Source: Trematomus loennbergii (Eukaryota; Chordata; Actinopteri; Perciformes; Nototheniidae). Taken from it: 64,000 nucleotides of DNA. Positions 40,506 to 54,779 of the stretch are shown here, one piece after another. The notes beneath the pieces were generated by a model. It was not told the DNA's origin, ran no database searches, and saw only the letters and a list, made by a program, of their open reading frames with translations. How positions within the stretch are numbered: the stretch's first letter is position 1; the number at the start of each line of letters is the position of its first letter. The stretch spans positions 308,001-372,000 of the forward strand of contig JAAOOA010000457.1 in the NCBI GenBank assembly GCA_012861695.1, given 5' to 3'. The position numbers were made by a program, and so were the translations under genes.

Positions 40506-43500
40506 CACGTCAGAAATGATCCTGCTTGTCATATGTCTATCTCCATAGAGGCTGAATCATCATGTTAATCACATAGCTATCATATGCCTCAAACAGTCCT
40601 GATGCTCTTCTAGGTAATCACACATCCTGTCATGTACACAGCTCAGTTGGGATACCTTTGTTATCATGTGGACTCTGATATTGGAAGAGGACATTCACTA
40701 TTTTCCCAACATGTAACGATGTACATTTCCCCTCTGTGGGACTAATAAAGGTATTCTGATTCTGACAATACATTTTTAGGCAAATAAAAATGGATGTGTT
40801 TTCTACCGATATAAAATATACATTTATGTAAGAGCCAGGAATGTCACACTTGGGATTTATAGAAGCCAAAACGTTACTATTGTGATTATGTAATCGTTTA
40901 ATTATGCGTAAAATATTGAATATTGGTTATGGAATGGAATAGGTTGTTAATTAATGTCAATTCATTGTGATCCGCACATGCAGTTAAACGAAACAGCTGA
41001 TTGACGCTGTGATTGCCTCAGCTGGTACAAAAGAGTCCAGCTGACGATACTCTGGGTTCATTTGGGTTGTGAAGCCATACGGTTTTTTGACCGCTGCACT
41101 GCAGAGAAATTACAAGTTGAAGTTGTTTATTTTATGTGACGTAACTGTCTCCATCATCGTCTGGTAAGACACTTTTATTTGTGTTAAAAGAAGATTGTTA
41201 CAACATCTCTCTGTGTGATGATTTTACTATTTTTCTTTTTGTATTTACTTGCACTATCTTGTCTGTTTATCTGTTTTATTGTGTTGAGGAGCATGTGACC
41301 TAAGATGTTCATCGTCATAACTACACTGTAGTTATGTACGTATGACTAATAAAAGCCTTGAACCTTGGACCTTGTGAGCGCGTCGGCCAGGCGCAAATCC
41401 AAAGGACAGAAAGGAGCAAAAACGAAGTGGGAAAGATTGCTCATTTAGGATTTGTTGGGGTTATGATTGTTTCTATTTTTGGCATTGTTTATATGGATGG
41501 GATCAGTGATGGATATGGTCTGCAGTCGATAGGTTCATTGCAGGGCCGCCCAGTGTGTGCGGTCAAGGAAAGACACGCTGACACACTGATGGACAGACAG
41601 GGCTCCGTAGATTAAAGCCAGCGTCTGTGAGCCTATAGTGGAGGTGCGGTGATTGTGCCTGCAGGGCGAATAGCACCCTGGGGGGGGTGGGGGGCTTCAC
41701 AGGAGGAGGGGGAGGAGCGAGGGATGCATCGGACACCCAGCCCAGGGACCGTGACCCCTCTGACCTTGCCAGAAGGGCAGCAAATGTTTCCGAGCTGATT
41801 AGCAGAGAAACCCCGCTCCCTGTTAACCCTTTGAATCAGGAAGAGGGCAGACATGTTGGATTAGAAACAGGAAATATGTCAGTCAAATATCTAACGGATA
41901 AAATGGAGAGGTTGTAAGGATTTTAAAGGGTTTTTATTGTCATATAGTGTTGTTTTTAGCAATGAAAATCTCCCTGTTAACCCTTTGAATCAGAGGGCAG
42001 ACATGTTGGATTAGAAACACGAAATATGTCAGTCAAATATTTACCGGACAAAATGGAGAGGTTGTAAGGATAAGCATACAGTGTTGTTTTTGGCAATTAA
42101 ACTCTTAAAGCTCCTCAAACACTGCAACAAACATATAGCTTAAGACATAAATACAGAATGAAGTTAAATTGTCAATAAAATACAGTGTAAGTGATCAAGG
42201 GGTTATGTTTAATTTTAGGTTTTTAAGTAATACCTAAAAGGATCCTTGTACTGTCTTACACACTGCGATACAATAGCAACACATGGGAAGTAGCCAGGGT
42301 TCAAAGGAATAAAATACTGTATTTAAGTTCATGTTTGATGTTTTTTTACTTAGTCTTCTTCCATTTTAGTATACTTTATATACTGCTTCTTAGAGGAAAT
42401 GATTGCCCATTTAGTAACACACTCATTCAAAGAGTTCTACATGAGACACAGAAAGGCATAATATGGAAGAGACACGAGGGAAATACAATATGCAAATAGG
42501 TTGTAGATACAGATAAGCAACAAAATAATATGAATATAATGCATTTACAGTGAAGTCTAAAATATGATTGGATGCTTTCTCAGAATCAGGTTTATTGCCA
42601 GGTATATTTAAGCATGACAATTATTTGCTTTTGTGTAAAATGCCGTATAGATACAACACAATTAAAGGAATACAAAAATAATAAAAATGTGTTTAAAAAA
42701 AGAAGCAAATATAACTAATAGAAAAATATTTTTAAAAACATTATACAACTAAAACATAAATGTTGTCAAGAAATATAAATATGTAAAAAATTAAAATAAA
42801 TACAAAAAATAAATCTGAAAAAATGAAAACAAAAAAAAAGTCAAATTTAAAATATTACTCTCAAAATTGAAATATGTTTATATCAGAATTAAAAGTAGAA
42901 AAGCTGTGCATTTTATTTTTAATGCGCAACTTGTATTTGTTGGGGTTGTCAATACTTACATATAGAGTGAGCCCCTTACTGTAACAGCAGTGGATGAATG
43001 TACAAGCAGGAATGAAATACTGTGAACCACCACAAGGGCGATAAGCAGCCATGAAATAACTGCAAAACACAACGAGGCCTCCACAGAAAGCCCCTGCTGC
43101 CTCGTGTCAGGACAGAAAACCTCTTCCTGCTCATGCATGCCTTAATCAGCTCGTACAGTTGGCCTCGGCGACTGTACACAATTTAAAAAGCATGCGATGC
43201 TACTGAGCGGCCAACGAGGCTATTCAACTTGTCCTTTTTTTTTCGAGAGACACTGCAGTGAGTCAGAGTCAACAGTATTGATCCGAATAAGAATGATAAA
43301 GAGGAGGAGGGGCTTTTTGGGGGGGGCAGAGAGCAGGTGGTGGTGGGGTTTAGTCGCTCACCGGGTATATGTATGGTCAACGCTGGCGAAGGGACCGACA
43401 CCTACTCCAAACAGATGCTCAAAGCAATGGGATGTGCCCCCATTGTGATCAGAGTGGACAGCTGAATTGTTTACCACCAAAGGGCCCTTTTCTTCACAAT

Positions 43501-46500
43501 GGGGCCCCCACCTCACTGACATACTGAGGATTTCTAAAGGAAGGGAGGGGAGTGCGTGTGCATGGAGGGATTTTTAGGGTCTGTGTCCGTACCCCCTTTT
43601 TTCTTTCTCTGTGCTCAGATGGACCTTCTCTCTCTCTTTGAGCCCCACCTCCTCCTCCTCACTCTATCTCCTCCACAAAGCCCCCCTAAAGCTACCGCAG
43701 GGCAGGGTTTAAATGTCACGCTTGGCCATCAGTGGTCCCAGCCCCCGGCTCGTGTCTCCGGGGGGACGCACGCCGAGAGACAGGGAGAGGGAGAGAGGGA
43801 AGCTGAGGGGAGGGAGACACTTGCCCTTGCCCCATTGTCCATTTCGATAGGCATGAGCTGCTAACTGACTCCGAATCAAGTGTATCCTCTCGCCACGCGC
43901 CCTAGCCTTGTCCTGCTCTTGCTCAAACACAAAGGGGCCCCTCTGTGTTTAGATTTTTCTCCACCATCCATAGGTGAATAGCAAGCTTTGGTCATGGTAT
44001 GTTTGACGGAGCAGCTTAAAAAAAGGAGAAGGAGGCCGCGGAGTCTAAATTCAGCTGGCCTGGATGATAAACATAGTTTGTCATCCAAAGACGCTCAAGA
44101 TCCGTCCACATTGCACTCCGCTGAGCTCTTACATGACCTAAAAATCGAACTTTTCCCCGTTCACTCACATAAGGGGGACTTCAAAAATGGGAGAGAGAGA
44201 AGAAAGGGGTGGGGTGGGTGAGGTGTCAAGTTGAAATACAAGTACAGGACGAAATATACGAGCTGCCGGCCAACTTTATCCCAGCTCAAGGTCCTGGCCC
44301 ATACTTAAACAACCCACAAGATTGAGTGTTTTATGTATCTATTTGTTCTAAATAGTGGCACACTTGACCTTGAGTTAAGATGTGTGTGTTGCAGACGGCC
44401 CGGGAATCATCCCTCCTGTCAGAGAGGGAAGGGAGTGACCTTGAACCAGCAAGGCGCAGGCGTAGCTGAGTGCACAAACTCATTTAACTCCTGGGTTTGT
44501 TATCGACATGCTGTAATCGTTAACATTATGGATGATGAATAACTACTGACTGCCGTATATACCTGTGCCATTCGGACCGGGTGCAGCTCGGTGGCAGACG
44601 CGCCTTCCTGATGGTCAGGTGACTGCGGGGCCACATCACTTACACTTGTTTTTCCACCCAATCATAGCAGCAACTCATCAAGAGTGCCAGCAAAAGCACA
44701 CAGAGGTGCTTAAGGACATAGATCACTTCTGTGCTTTACACTTTTTTCTTTAAAGCACACATACCTCTATGTGTACTAGGAAACACTTAACCTCCAGCAT
44801 CAGCTGTTCAGGCATCCGCAGTGGACTTTTTTCTCTGGGTATTGATCGTTGTAAATGGGTGGATTTACTGTAGTTTCTGAAAACACACAGAAAGTGGACA
44901 AAGAAATGATTATGGTCACTGCTAGTTCCTGCAGGCATGCGTTTTAAAATGAGTTTTAACGCTGAAGCAAGTGAATTAGTGGTTAAGTATTCATGAAGGA
45001 ATTGGTCAGAGGGGCAAAGGATGGGCGCTAAAATGTGCGTTATTGTCCTCTCTGTGATAGTACACTGAGGCTCGGGAATGAAGTTATTTCCTCAACTTTT
45101 CAAGAACTACACTCACAAACTACATACAGTACAATAAAAGTCTCCGTGCATCCTTGTTTGTATTTCAAAGGAACTGTAAAATGTTGGTAAATTAGTCCAA
45201 TAATGGATTGAGACGCAATTCTTGAGGTGGGTGGGAACTAAGTAAGCATTTCAACCAGAACCACTGTCTTTAGGTCAAGAAATACTCCGAAAAAAGTCAG
45301 ATTCATGTCGTCTTGATACTCCACGTTCCAGCTGGGCAAGATAACATGTGTGTTTCTCCAGTGTGCAACAAAAGGATGGAGCACGAGGAAGGGCAAATGT
45401 TCCATTTTCACGTGTCTTTAACCTTAATTACCAAAGGGGTGTGACAAATAATCAATAATGCGATATGTCATGATGTGCTCTCCTGTGATATGGTATCGAT
45501 ACTCTGCATGGGTGTCACTAAACGGTCTCTTGTGATAATGGTAATAATGGGGGGGGGGGCTTTCTTTTATTGTACTGCAGATATGAAGCCTTTCTTGTTC
45601 AGGTCAGTTCAACCTTTAGCTGTACTTGGTGGTTGTTGTTTTAGACTAGAGTACCTACAATGCAGCATATATTATTATTATTGGCTGCTTCCTCACTTAC
45701 GTTATTAATGCTGCTACTTATTTGTTTCCATGTATTTCTACTGATTTTATTTTATTTTATTAACGTCTTTATTTCTAAGTTACTTTACGTATATTGAATT
45801 TCCTTTTATCTACACTTTCCTTTACTGTAACAACGTCAAAGTCCATGATGTGTGGCGAGTAAATACAGATTCTGATAAGATACACTCAGACATGTAAGAA
45901 TACTCTTCTTTGAAAATTAATAATGTCTCATGTGATTTCCTTTCTCTAAAAAATCTATTCTGTCTTCCTCACTCAAAAATCCAAAATCGATTCGTTTGAG
46001 AATATTTGTAATGTTTTGCTAAGTTTAAACGCTGTACCAAAGGCTTTACGTTTTCCCACTCAGTTTCAGACTGTACTTGATCGGCTTTCAAACTGTAATA
46101 TTAGAAAATCCCACTGGTGTGTTAAACTCAGATTAAATGTGAGCTCAGAAATAAGCTTTCCCCCCTTCAGCAGATTGATGTAAGAACAGCCTTCTGGTGT
46201 CAAACGCTGCTCAAACATTAAACTGTACCGTAAAGCTCGAACATCCAATTGTGTGAAAGAAAACACACACAAACACGTTTTAAACAGAGACGGACTTCTC
46301 TGTAACATTAAATATGTGATTAAATAAGCAATGCATTTAAAGTTAGAGAACAACTTTGGCTTAAATTAATTAAAGTTTTACACCAAACATCAGCACTGAG
46401 CGTTCTCCTCTGAAACATGAGATATATCATATTCTGACACTAATATGGTGAAGTTAGAAGTTAACCTTGTTATTTATTGGGCCGACAGGTGCCAATGTGC

Positions 46501-47072
46501 TACCATGGCCCACTTCCATTAGGAGGAATGCACTGCACTTTCAAAAACATGCAAATATGACACTAAAACACACAAAAACAATTGAGCAGAGTTTACTAAA
46601 AGAGCCACATGAACGCAACGCTGCAAATCTTGTCTGAAGCTAAACAGCAGCTATTTGCATTCTTTTTTATAACTGCAGCACGTTTCTCCTAATGGAAATA
46701 TTTAATAACATGATTTCACCTCTCAGCCATCGTATGAGAGCACAAAAAACTAAACACAAATCTCTTCTGAAAATCCTCATCAAATAACTATCATAGTTCC
46801 CGATTATGTTACGTCGTTTTCATGAAAAAACCCAATTTAGGCCGAGCATTACTATACTTGTGGGGACCTAAATCTGTTTACACAGTCACGTGTGGGGACT
46901 CGCCTCCCTTATGGGGACAAAATGGAGGTCCCCATGAGGGGATCATACATTTTAGGGTGAAGACTTGGTTAGGTTTAGGGTTAGGCATGTATTGGTTATG
47001 ATTAAGGTTAGGATAAGACTCCAGGAAATGCATGTAAGTCAATGTAATGTCCCCTGAAGTGATGTATACATG

Positions 47073-47212
<140 letters not shown>

Positions 47213-47215
47213 CAG

Positions 47216-47266
47216 ACACACCTGACAATGAACAACATGCCACCGGCAGCGAAGAAGGACAAACTG
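47216..47266 (+). pseudogene. hormad1 exon-14 copy 1, right arm
   Basis: Full 51 bp with GCAG before and GTGAGC after, then 42 bp matching hormad1 intron 14. Reads THLTMNNMPPAAKKDKL. Confidence 0.92.
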
Positions 47267-47302
47267 GTGAGCATCAAATCTTTAATGTGTTAAATAAACC
47301 CT

Positions 47303-47393
<91 letters not shown>

Positions 47394-47396
47394 CAG

Positions 47397-47447
47397 ACAC
47401 ACCTGACAATGAACAACATGCCACCGGCAGCGAAGAAGGACAAACTG
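47397..47447 (+). pseudogene. hormad1 exon-14 copy 2, right arm
   Basis: Full 51 bp, identical to the first right-arm copy, with the same flanking intron piece; the allelic left-arm copy (1146-1195) has lost one base. Confidence 0.92.
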
Positions 47448-47496
47448 GTGAGCATCAAATCTTTAATGTGTTAAATAAACCCTATTTTTGTGTGTG

Positions 47497-47655
<159 letters not shown>

Positions 47656-48595
47656 GCTGATATACCAGGCTGGAGTGCAGACTTTAGTGTAAACTTTTAA
47701 ATTAAATAATCAATGAAAACGTGTTTTAGGTCAGCGCACAAAGATGCATCTTATAATCAGCTTGACCAAAACTAAATTAAAAAGTACACCATGGTGCATT
47801 ACCTCAGGCTCACAAACAAAACAGAACTGAAACACAGCAGCTGTCCGACAAACAAGGGATTCACTAATCCAGGTCACTGCAGTCTCCTTTCACAAGTTGC
47901 CTAAAAGTTTACTACGCCGTTGAATCTACATTTCATATACAGTAACTCACAGCAGGTCTCCGGTTTGACCACACAGACAATCTGCCGCGGGCTAAAAGAA
48001 AAGTTTGGTAGATTTTCCTCTCTCTCTCTCTCGCTGATGGCCTTGGGAGTTTGACTTCTGCCCTGCCAGTGTTTTTTTTCTCTCCGGGCTTTCAGGGCTT
48101 TTCATCTCGCCAAGGTGAAGGGGCAGCCACTTCTCTCCCATCGTCCAGCATGCACTCACACACATGTGGATTTCCATTTCTGCTATATAGCGCCAGATTA
48201 GCAGCTCCAGCACCCCAAGGCTGGCTTAAGACAGGAGGGCAGACGTGTAGCAGTGTTGGTGGGATGCATGCGGGGGAGAAGATCCCCCAAGACTTGTTTG
48301 AGGCAGCTGTGGATTGTATGGATCCTCAAATGTGCTGGTGGAGGATGAGCGGTGTTGTGAGGCGTCAATTGGTTGTCAATTTGATGGCTTCACATATAGC
48401 TCTGTACTGCATGGAAAAAAGACATATTTTAAGAGACTTACAGGATTTGGTTGAAGTAAGCCATTTGTTTTCTTCACTACTTCAAATAACACAGTTGAGC
48501 ACTTTAGTCTTCCAAGTAAATCAGTAAACATGGGTGGCATTTTTCTACTTTTCTTTTAATTGGTAGAGTGTAATCTCTCAAACCCAAATATTTTG

Positions 48596-49172
48596 CTTAT
48601 TTTATGTCAAGGTACAATACTGAACTCTATACCTGTGGACTTCATCATTTTGTAGGCCAAGGAGCTATAAGATGAAACTACATAAGTATAAAATGCATTT
48701 GCTTTTTAACTGGGCCTGCAAAACATATAGGGTGGCGAAAACATCATGCATTGTAGAGGAAAATACATTTTTTATGAAGTACGAAAAGCTATTAAAATAG
48801 TCATAGATAACCATGTCTTTAGTGAAGTTAGCTCATGAGATTGCTCAAAGATTTACAGGTAACATTAAGACTATCATCAATGTTGTGTAAACATATTTAT
48901 TTATGTATATAAGCTGAGGTAGTAACTCTAAAGATCCCTTGTTGTAGACCAATGAGGTTTACAGTATATTGCTACTTCAAGGAAAAAAACAAACATGCTA
49001 TTTGTTGATTTGATTGGTGCTTTATAGGTCAAATATATATCCAGATGGTTTCCATTCTTGTGTGACTTTCTTTTTCTTTGTCCTCTCCAAAATTGTCACT
49101 GCTGATTCCGTGACTTCTCTCTTTAATCATTCTTAACGAATTGAAAATAAATATCAGAAAGCAAAACCCGCT
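48596..49172. other. Unassigned flank just outside the right arm
   Basis: AT-rich, no gene. Because the window ends at base 1 of the left arm, it cannot be told whether homology continues past 48595. Confidence 0.5.
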
Positions 49173-49176
49173 TTAA

Positions 49177-50804
49177 AGGGACCTATCATGCAAAATGCAC
49201 TTTTCGATGTCTTTTATACATAAAGATGTGTCCCCGGTGTGTCGGGGAACTCACGCAGCGTCAGAAAATAAAACCCTCTCTCTTTTCCTCCGTACCCAAA
49301 TCTCTAAAACGGGGGAACAACGGAGCTGATCCAGATTTGCGTCTGATATGACGTAATATCTGAAATGTGGACCCACGGCCCTATCAGAAACGTTGCTATC
49401 AGAAACAATGCCCGACTGTTTTGGATGTAATATGGCGGTGTTTACATTAGCATCGCTAATGCCCCTTTCACACAGGCGTTTTTTTCCTGTTCACACCGCA
49501 GCGGCGCCGCGTCATAGCTCCGGAATGCGGTTCACTTCCAGCTCCAAAAATTGTCGGTCCAGAGGCAAGAGCTTCGGAGCTATGACGCGGCGTCGCTTAC
49601 GTCTCTCTAACGTCGAGGCGTGCAGGAAACTTTGACCATCAGTTCGCTGTTATTGATCATTGTGGAGAGCAGGCAGACGTTTTGTTTGTTATTATAGCAG
49701 CTATCGGATGGAATCAATACATGGGCTGCACAGGTTGTCATGTCCGACTATCACAAGTAGAATCATAATGAAAAATACGCCGGTAAAATGTGCCTGTAGA
49801 AAACGGCTTAGCAAGTAGTCAGTTTAGCTTCGGTTGCTATGCTAACATCACCCATGTTATACCAGAGAAACTTTCATAACAGCGTAGTGATGCCAAACAG
49901 CGTCAATTCAGACTGACACACATTCACTTAAGGGGAACTGGGGATATGTATCAGCTGCTTGTGTGACAGTCAGACAGTGAATACTTTAGAGCCGTGTGAG
50001 CTAACCCGGAGCTAACGGGAGAATAAACTCCCGTTGAAGAGCAGCCAGCTCTGCAGCGGCCGGTAATGCCGCTGAAACATTAATAAACAATGAACCACGG
50101 CACTCTGGAGAAAAGTATAGGTTGGAGGAGTCGTTATTTAATTTAATCTGGCTTCATATGATTAAAAGCACGATCATCGACCCGACGCAGTCCCCCCCCC
50201 CCGTTGTTGTTGTGAGCTCCGTTGGGGAAAACTCAGCGATGTAAACGGTGACGTCATGACGCAGCAGCGGCAGCTCTGGGCGGTGTGAACAGAGCGGGAG
50301 CAGAAAAGGGAAACCGGAGCTGAACCAGAAAAGCTCTAGCTAGGAGCTAGAAAGGGAAAAGCGCTGGTGTGAAAGCCGCATAACACTCAGAGCTAACCTG
50401 TACTGGAGAGCATGTGTGTGAAGAAGCAGGAAAATAAAAGGAACTCACCTTGTGGTATAACCGGCAAGAGAGAAAGCCTTTGAGCTCCATACTGTTTCAG
50501 AAATAATCCTTGATAATCCATGATATGGCGTTTCATCACGGCAGTATTTAGTTTAGACAGTAGCTGCCGGGTCCCGCATGAGCTCAGCCCCTCCTTTTTT
50601 ATTTTGTATCAAACATTTTTTTTAAAGCTTTATACCCAAAATCAGCACTTTTGAAACAGGAAGTGAAATAGAGGGATATGAGGCATGGCTAGAATGGGTG
50701 ATCTGTTTGGTATTTTGAGCAAAACACTTCAAAGACATGTTTTTTATACATTTTTATATATCTGAGACCTATGCTATTGCCTAAAATAGCATGATAGGTG
50801 ACCT
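49177..50804 (+). mobile_element. TTAA-flanked MITE 'D', split by a nested element
   Basis: TTAA at 49173-49176 and 50805-50808; same family as element C. Contains an intact GTAATATGG where C has its foldback insertion. Confidence 0.9.
49460..50380. mobile_element. Harbinger-like element nested in MITE D
   Basis: Begins TGCCCCTTTCACACAGGCG and ends CGCTGGTGTGAAAGCCGCA, with 3 bp duplication TAA (49457-49459, 50381-50383), typical of PIF/Harbinger targets. Element C gives the empty site CGCTAACACTCAG. Long GC-rich subterminal inverted words; no transposase. Confidence 0.85.
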
Positions 50805-50808
50805 TTAA

Positions 50809-52461
50809 ATCAAATGTAAAATGTGTCATGACCCGTTTATAGTTTTGGTTTCTTTTGTGGTGCTAAAGGCACTGAAATTATATTTTACAAATGCATCATC
50901 ATTGTCTTTTTCCAGAATCTTTTGCTGTTCTAATCCACAGAACATGCTGTCAACAGTTTGAACAGCAATTCCTTGGAGCGTCATAAACAAAAATCCTTTC
51001 ACGTCTACTTGTGTGTTGCTCAACGCACCTTTGTTGTAAAGCTGCAATACAAGGCAATGAAAACGCAACAATAAAATGAGCAACAATACAATGGAAATAC
51101 ATTAAAACAATAAACTTTGTAATTTAGCCGAACTGACCCTTTTAGTTGCTTTCAGATCATTGCTTTTACCCTGAGATTTAGTATAGTTGAATGCAGACAA
51201 AACCAAATGAAAAATGTTTCATGTTGCTGTGCTTAAAGTAATTCTTTTAATCATCATCATCATCGTCCTTTTCCAGAATCCATGTCCTTTTTACTCATCC
51301 AGCGAGGTGCTTTACAACACAATGCAAATACAACACTATAAAATAAGCAACAAGACGTAACATAGCACATAAAAAAAGGGTATATAGAGACGTTAATTTG
51401 ACATTGACTTGTACTCTTGTCATTCGGACGAACTGACCCTTTTTAGTTGCTTTCAAAATGACGCATTGTGGTATTTTAAATGCAGACTAAGACCTGTAAA
51501 CAAAGCTCTTGACAGCCTTCAGCTGGCGTACATGTAGGCCAGTTAAACCACAATGCTATAGGACATGAGGCCATTTGACCACAACCCCCAACAAACCCAT
51601 CAGACAGATCCGGCATCCTGTGGCAATATAGCCTGTTACAACTGACCCGTAACATGTGGCCCAACTACAGCTAAATTGTGGCTGAATTATTGATACAGTG
51701 GCGTCGGCCGCTTTGCAAGTGGGGGCATGAAAGGGAGCCAACATGGGAATGGTCTGCTAATTTTATATGGGAGCCTCAGGGCACTTCCTCCCAGTGAAGC
51801 CAAACATATTGACATATGTGTGTAGGGGAGAAGCTGTATATGATATCAGCCTGGCGCTAGAGGAGGAAAACGGACAATGTGACTCTCCAAATAGACCCGA
51901 CCTCAGTCTACATGTGATTTTTTTCCGTAATATGGCGATACAATCTGAGGATTTTATATTACTGTAAAGTGTTTTTTCAGACATATTTGTAGTCTTTTAA
52001 ACACTATAAAAAACAAATGAGGCTGCCATAGTCACTCTTAAGATCCCTTGTTGTGGACCCATGCATTATACAGTATACTAGGAGGAAAATAAGGTGTCAA
52101 AAGCTCAAATGAGCCCCAGCTAAATGGTGTTTCACATTCATTCGTCAGTGTAATATCAATACAGTTGGAGCCTTAGTTTGCAGCTAAGACAAGGTTGTTG
52201 ACCATCAGTGAGCTAGCCAGAAGTGTCCAAAAGCCTTTGTGTCCTCGCTTCACTTTTATTTCCACCTCTCTTGGAGTTGTGATCACCTGACCTCAGTCTA
52301 CATGTGATTTCCTCTGTAAATATTGGGGATACAATCTGAGAATTTGAGCGTTAAGGTGATGCATGTGTTGTATTGTTTGGCAGGTTGGAGTAAAACTAAT
52401 TTAGCAGCTTCACAGCTAAATGGTGTGTTTAACTTGGCCTACACAGACATATAGGACTGCC
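50809..52461. repeat. Degenerate local tandem duplications
   Basis: Blocks such as GAACTGACCCTTTTAGTTGC (near 51130, recurring near 51430 with one extra T) and TTTTCCAGAATC (near 50909 and 51270) recur about 300-370 bp apart. GACCTCAGTCTACATGTGAT recurs near 51899, 52289 and, less well, 53117. No gene recognised. Confidence 0.7.
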
Positions 52462-52465
52462 TTAA

Positions 52466-52953
52466 AGGGGACCTATCATGCTATATTTGAATAATAGTGT
52501 AGGACCATACCTATATACAGTAAGGCATATTTATACTTTTTATTTTTCAAAATACCAAACAGATCATGCATTTTAGCCATGCCTCATTTTGCTCAATTTG
52601 ACATTTTTAGATCTGTTTTAGCAAGGGTTGATTCAGTGAGAACAGCACCACCTACAGGCCTGGCATATGTACTACAGCGTCTCCAGCGCTTTCAACGGCA
52701 ATGGCCGTGGCTGTCTCCTCCTGATTGGTGGAGTTGGCCCAATAGCCGTAGCGCCATCGTCCTGACGTCAGGACAGTGTTCAAATCTGGATCAGTTTTTA
52801 TCATCCGTTGCAGCCCCTTTTTTAGAGATTTGGGTATGGAGGAAAATAGAGAGGGTTGTGTTTTCTGACACTTGGTGAGTTCCCTGGAACACCGGGGACA
52901 CATATTCATGTATACAAGACGTACAAAAGTGCATTTTGCATGATAGGTCCACT
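52466..52953 (-). mobile_element. TTAA-flanked MITE 'E'
   Basis: TTAA at 52462-52465 and 52954-52957. Same subfamily as element A (29037-29525) in reverse, with matching internal words (CATATGCCAGGCCTGTAGG in A). Confidence 0.9.
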
Positions 52954-52957
52954 TTAA

Positions 52958-53700
52958 GTGGCATGCATGGTATAAACTCTGTTGTTATGGTGCAAACAAG
53001 CTGATAAAACATTAATGCATATCCATTTTGTTGTTATGGATAGGTGCAGCACAGTGATATAGCATATGTTGATTATCTCAAATGCATTAAGATTACAATA
53101 GTTGTTAGTTTTTTAGACCTCAGTCTACATTTTCTCTGTAAATATGGGGATACAATCAGAGAATGTGAGCGTTAACGTGATGCATGTGTTGTATTTCTTG
53201 GCAGGTTGGAGTGTAAATGTAAATACAGTTGTCAGTGTAATGTTGGAGACATGCTGAGATGAATTCTGATATATGGGATCAAGTTGTTTAGAAGGGGGAA
53301 AACCTTGACTGTGAGTGGGGGGTTTGGAGGTAGCTAAGGTTGACCATCAGTGAGCTAATTTCTCCAGAAGTGTCCAAAGCCTTTGTGTCCTCGCTTCACT
53401 TTTATTTCCACCTCTTCGGAGTTGTGATGACCGTGCCTCGGGGCGACAGAGACACCTTGAGGACGGCCCACCTTTAAATCCTCAGCTCCACGACTTCAAC
53501 CATGACCCCTCGCTGGAGGGATCCCTCAGGCCAGATTTAAACGAGCTCCCCCAGGTCCGCCTGGTTCCTCTTTTCACCGTCACGTTGCTCCAAAAGATTG
53601 GCCCTCCCTAATGGCTGGTTGGGAAATGCATTTTGAATTAAAGAAAGGAAGATTTGATATATAAATCGCACATATGTGGTAAATGTGCCGTGACATGTAT
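52958..53700. other. Local duplicates and a CNE-like block
   Basis: 53100-53430 repeats material of 52195-52390 (CCATCAGTGAGCTA, GCCTTTGTGTCCTCGCTTCA). 53430-53660 is balanced unique sequence ending ATGCATTTTGAATTAAAG, possibly regulatory; no splice pattern. Confidence 0.35.
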
Positions 53701-53790
53701 GAGTAAACAGTGTGTGCCAGGGAGAGGGAAAGGGCGGATTTAGGAATGACTGTATTAGGAATACAGTAGGAATGCTGAGTGCCCCTGCAA

Positions 53791-54298
53791 CTCCTTTCCT
53801 TTCCTTTGCTTTCCTTTCCTTTCCTTTCCTTTCCTTTCCTTTCCTTTCCTTTCCTTTTTCTCTTTATTTTGTTACCTTTCCTTTCCTCTCTTTTTGTTTC
53901 CTTTCTTTCCTTTTCCTTTCCTTCACTTGTGCTTATTTTACTCTCCTCTCCTCTCCTCTCCCCTCCTCTCCTCTCCTCTCCTCTCCTCTCCTCTCCTCTC
54001 CCCTCCTCTCCTCTCCTCTCCCCTCCTCTCCTCTCCTCTCCTTTCCTTTCTTTTCCTTTCCTTCACTTGTGCTTATTTTCCTTTGATTCCTTTCCTTTTT
54101 ATTCCTCTCCTCTCCTCTCCTCTCCTCTCCTCTCTCTCCTCTCCTCTCCTCTCCTCTCCTCTCCTTCCTCTCCTCTCCTCTCCTTTCTTTTCCTTTCCTT
54201 CACTTGTGCTTATTTCCTTTCATTCCTTTCCTTCCTTTGCTTCCCTTTTTCCTTCCTTCTATCGTTTTTATTCCTTTCCTTCCTTTTTTGTTCCTCCA
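53791..54298. repeat. Polypyrimidine tract with higher-order structure
   Basis: About 500 bp of almost pure C/T on the plus strand: (CCTTT)n, then (CTCCT)n blocks. The non-repetitive insert CACTTGTGCTTATTT recurs at about 53924, 54064 and 54201, so the tract grew as 140 bp higher-order units. Confidence 0.95.
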
Positions 54299-54558
54299 TG
54301 TTTTTCTTCCATCCAAAAAATAAACCAGTTTAATGTATTCACGTGTCATCGGACTCAAGCCGTATTCCCCGTTTAATCCTAATCAATTTCTTTGACTCAA
54401 ATATTTCCTTTCACGGTAAATACCGGCGCTTACATTTTTTACAATTCTCCTCTTCTCCCTCTTTTTTTTGCTATTATGGAGGACGAGAGGCGAGAAAAAG
54501 CATACAATATACAGGCTATTGATCCAGCCCATCACTGCAGAAAAAAGTCAGTTCAGGA

Positions 54559-54600
54559 GGTGGGGGGGGGGGGGGGGGCGGGGGGGAGAGAGGGGGGGGA
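54559..54600 (+). repeat. Poly-G tract
   Basis: About 40 bp almost all G on the plus strand, able in principle to form G-quadruplexes and prone to sequencing error. Confidence 0.85.
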
Positions 54601-54635
54601 CTGGACACAGCGATCGATACCCTACTCTATCAGCC

Positions 54636-54649
54636 GTTTCCATGGCAAC
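54636..54649. promoter_or_regulatory. RFX X-box-like palindrome
   Basis: GTTTCCATGGCAAC, one base from the symmetric RFX-site consensus. No gene start is recognised beside it. Confidence 0.4.
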
Positions 54650-54779
54650 CGGCGGAGCAAGGACAGAGGGCTGCGATGCATGTTTGCACCTGTCTATTTT
54701 CATATACCTGCTATTGTGATAATGAAAGTGTCAGAGAAACGAAATGCAGAGGCCCAAGCGTCAACTTCTAACAGTTAAA

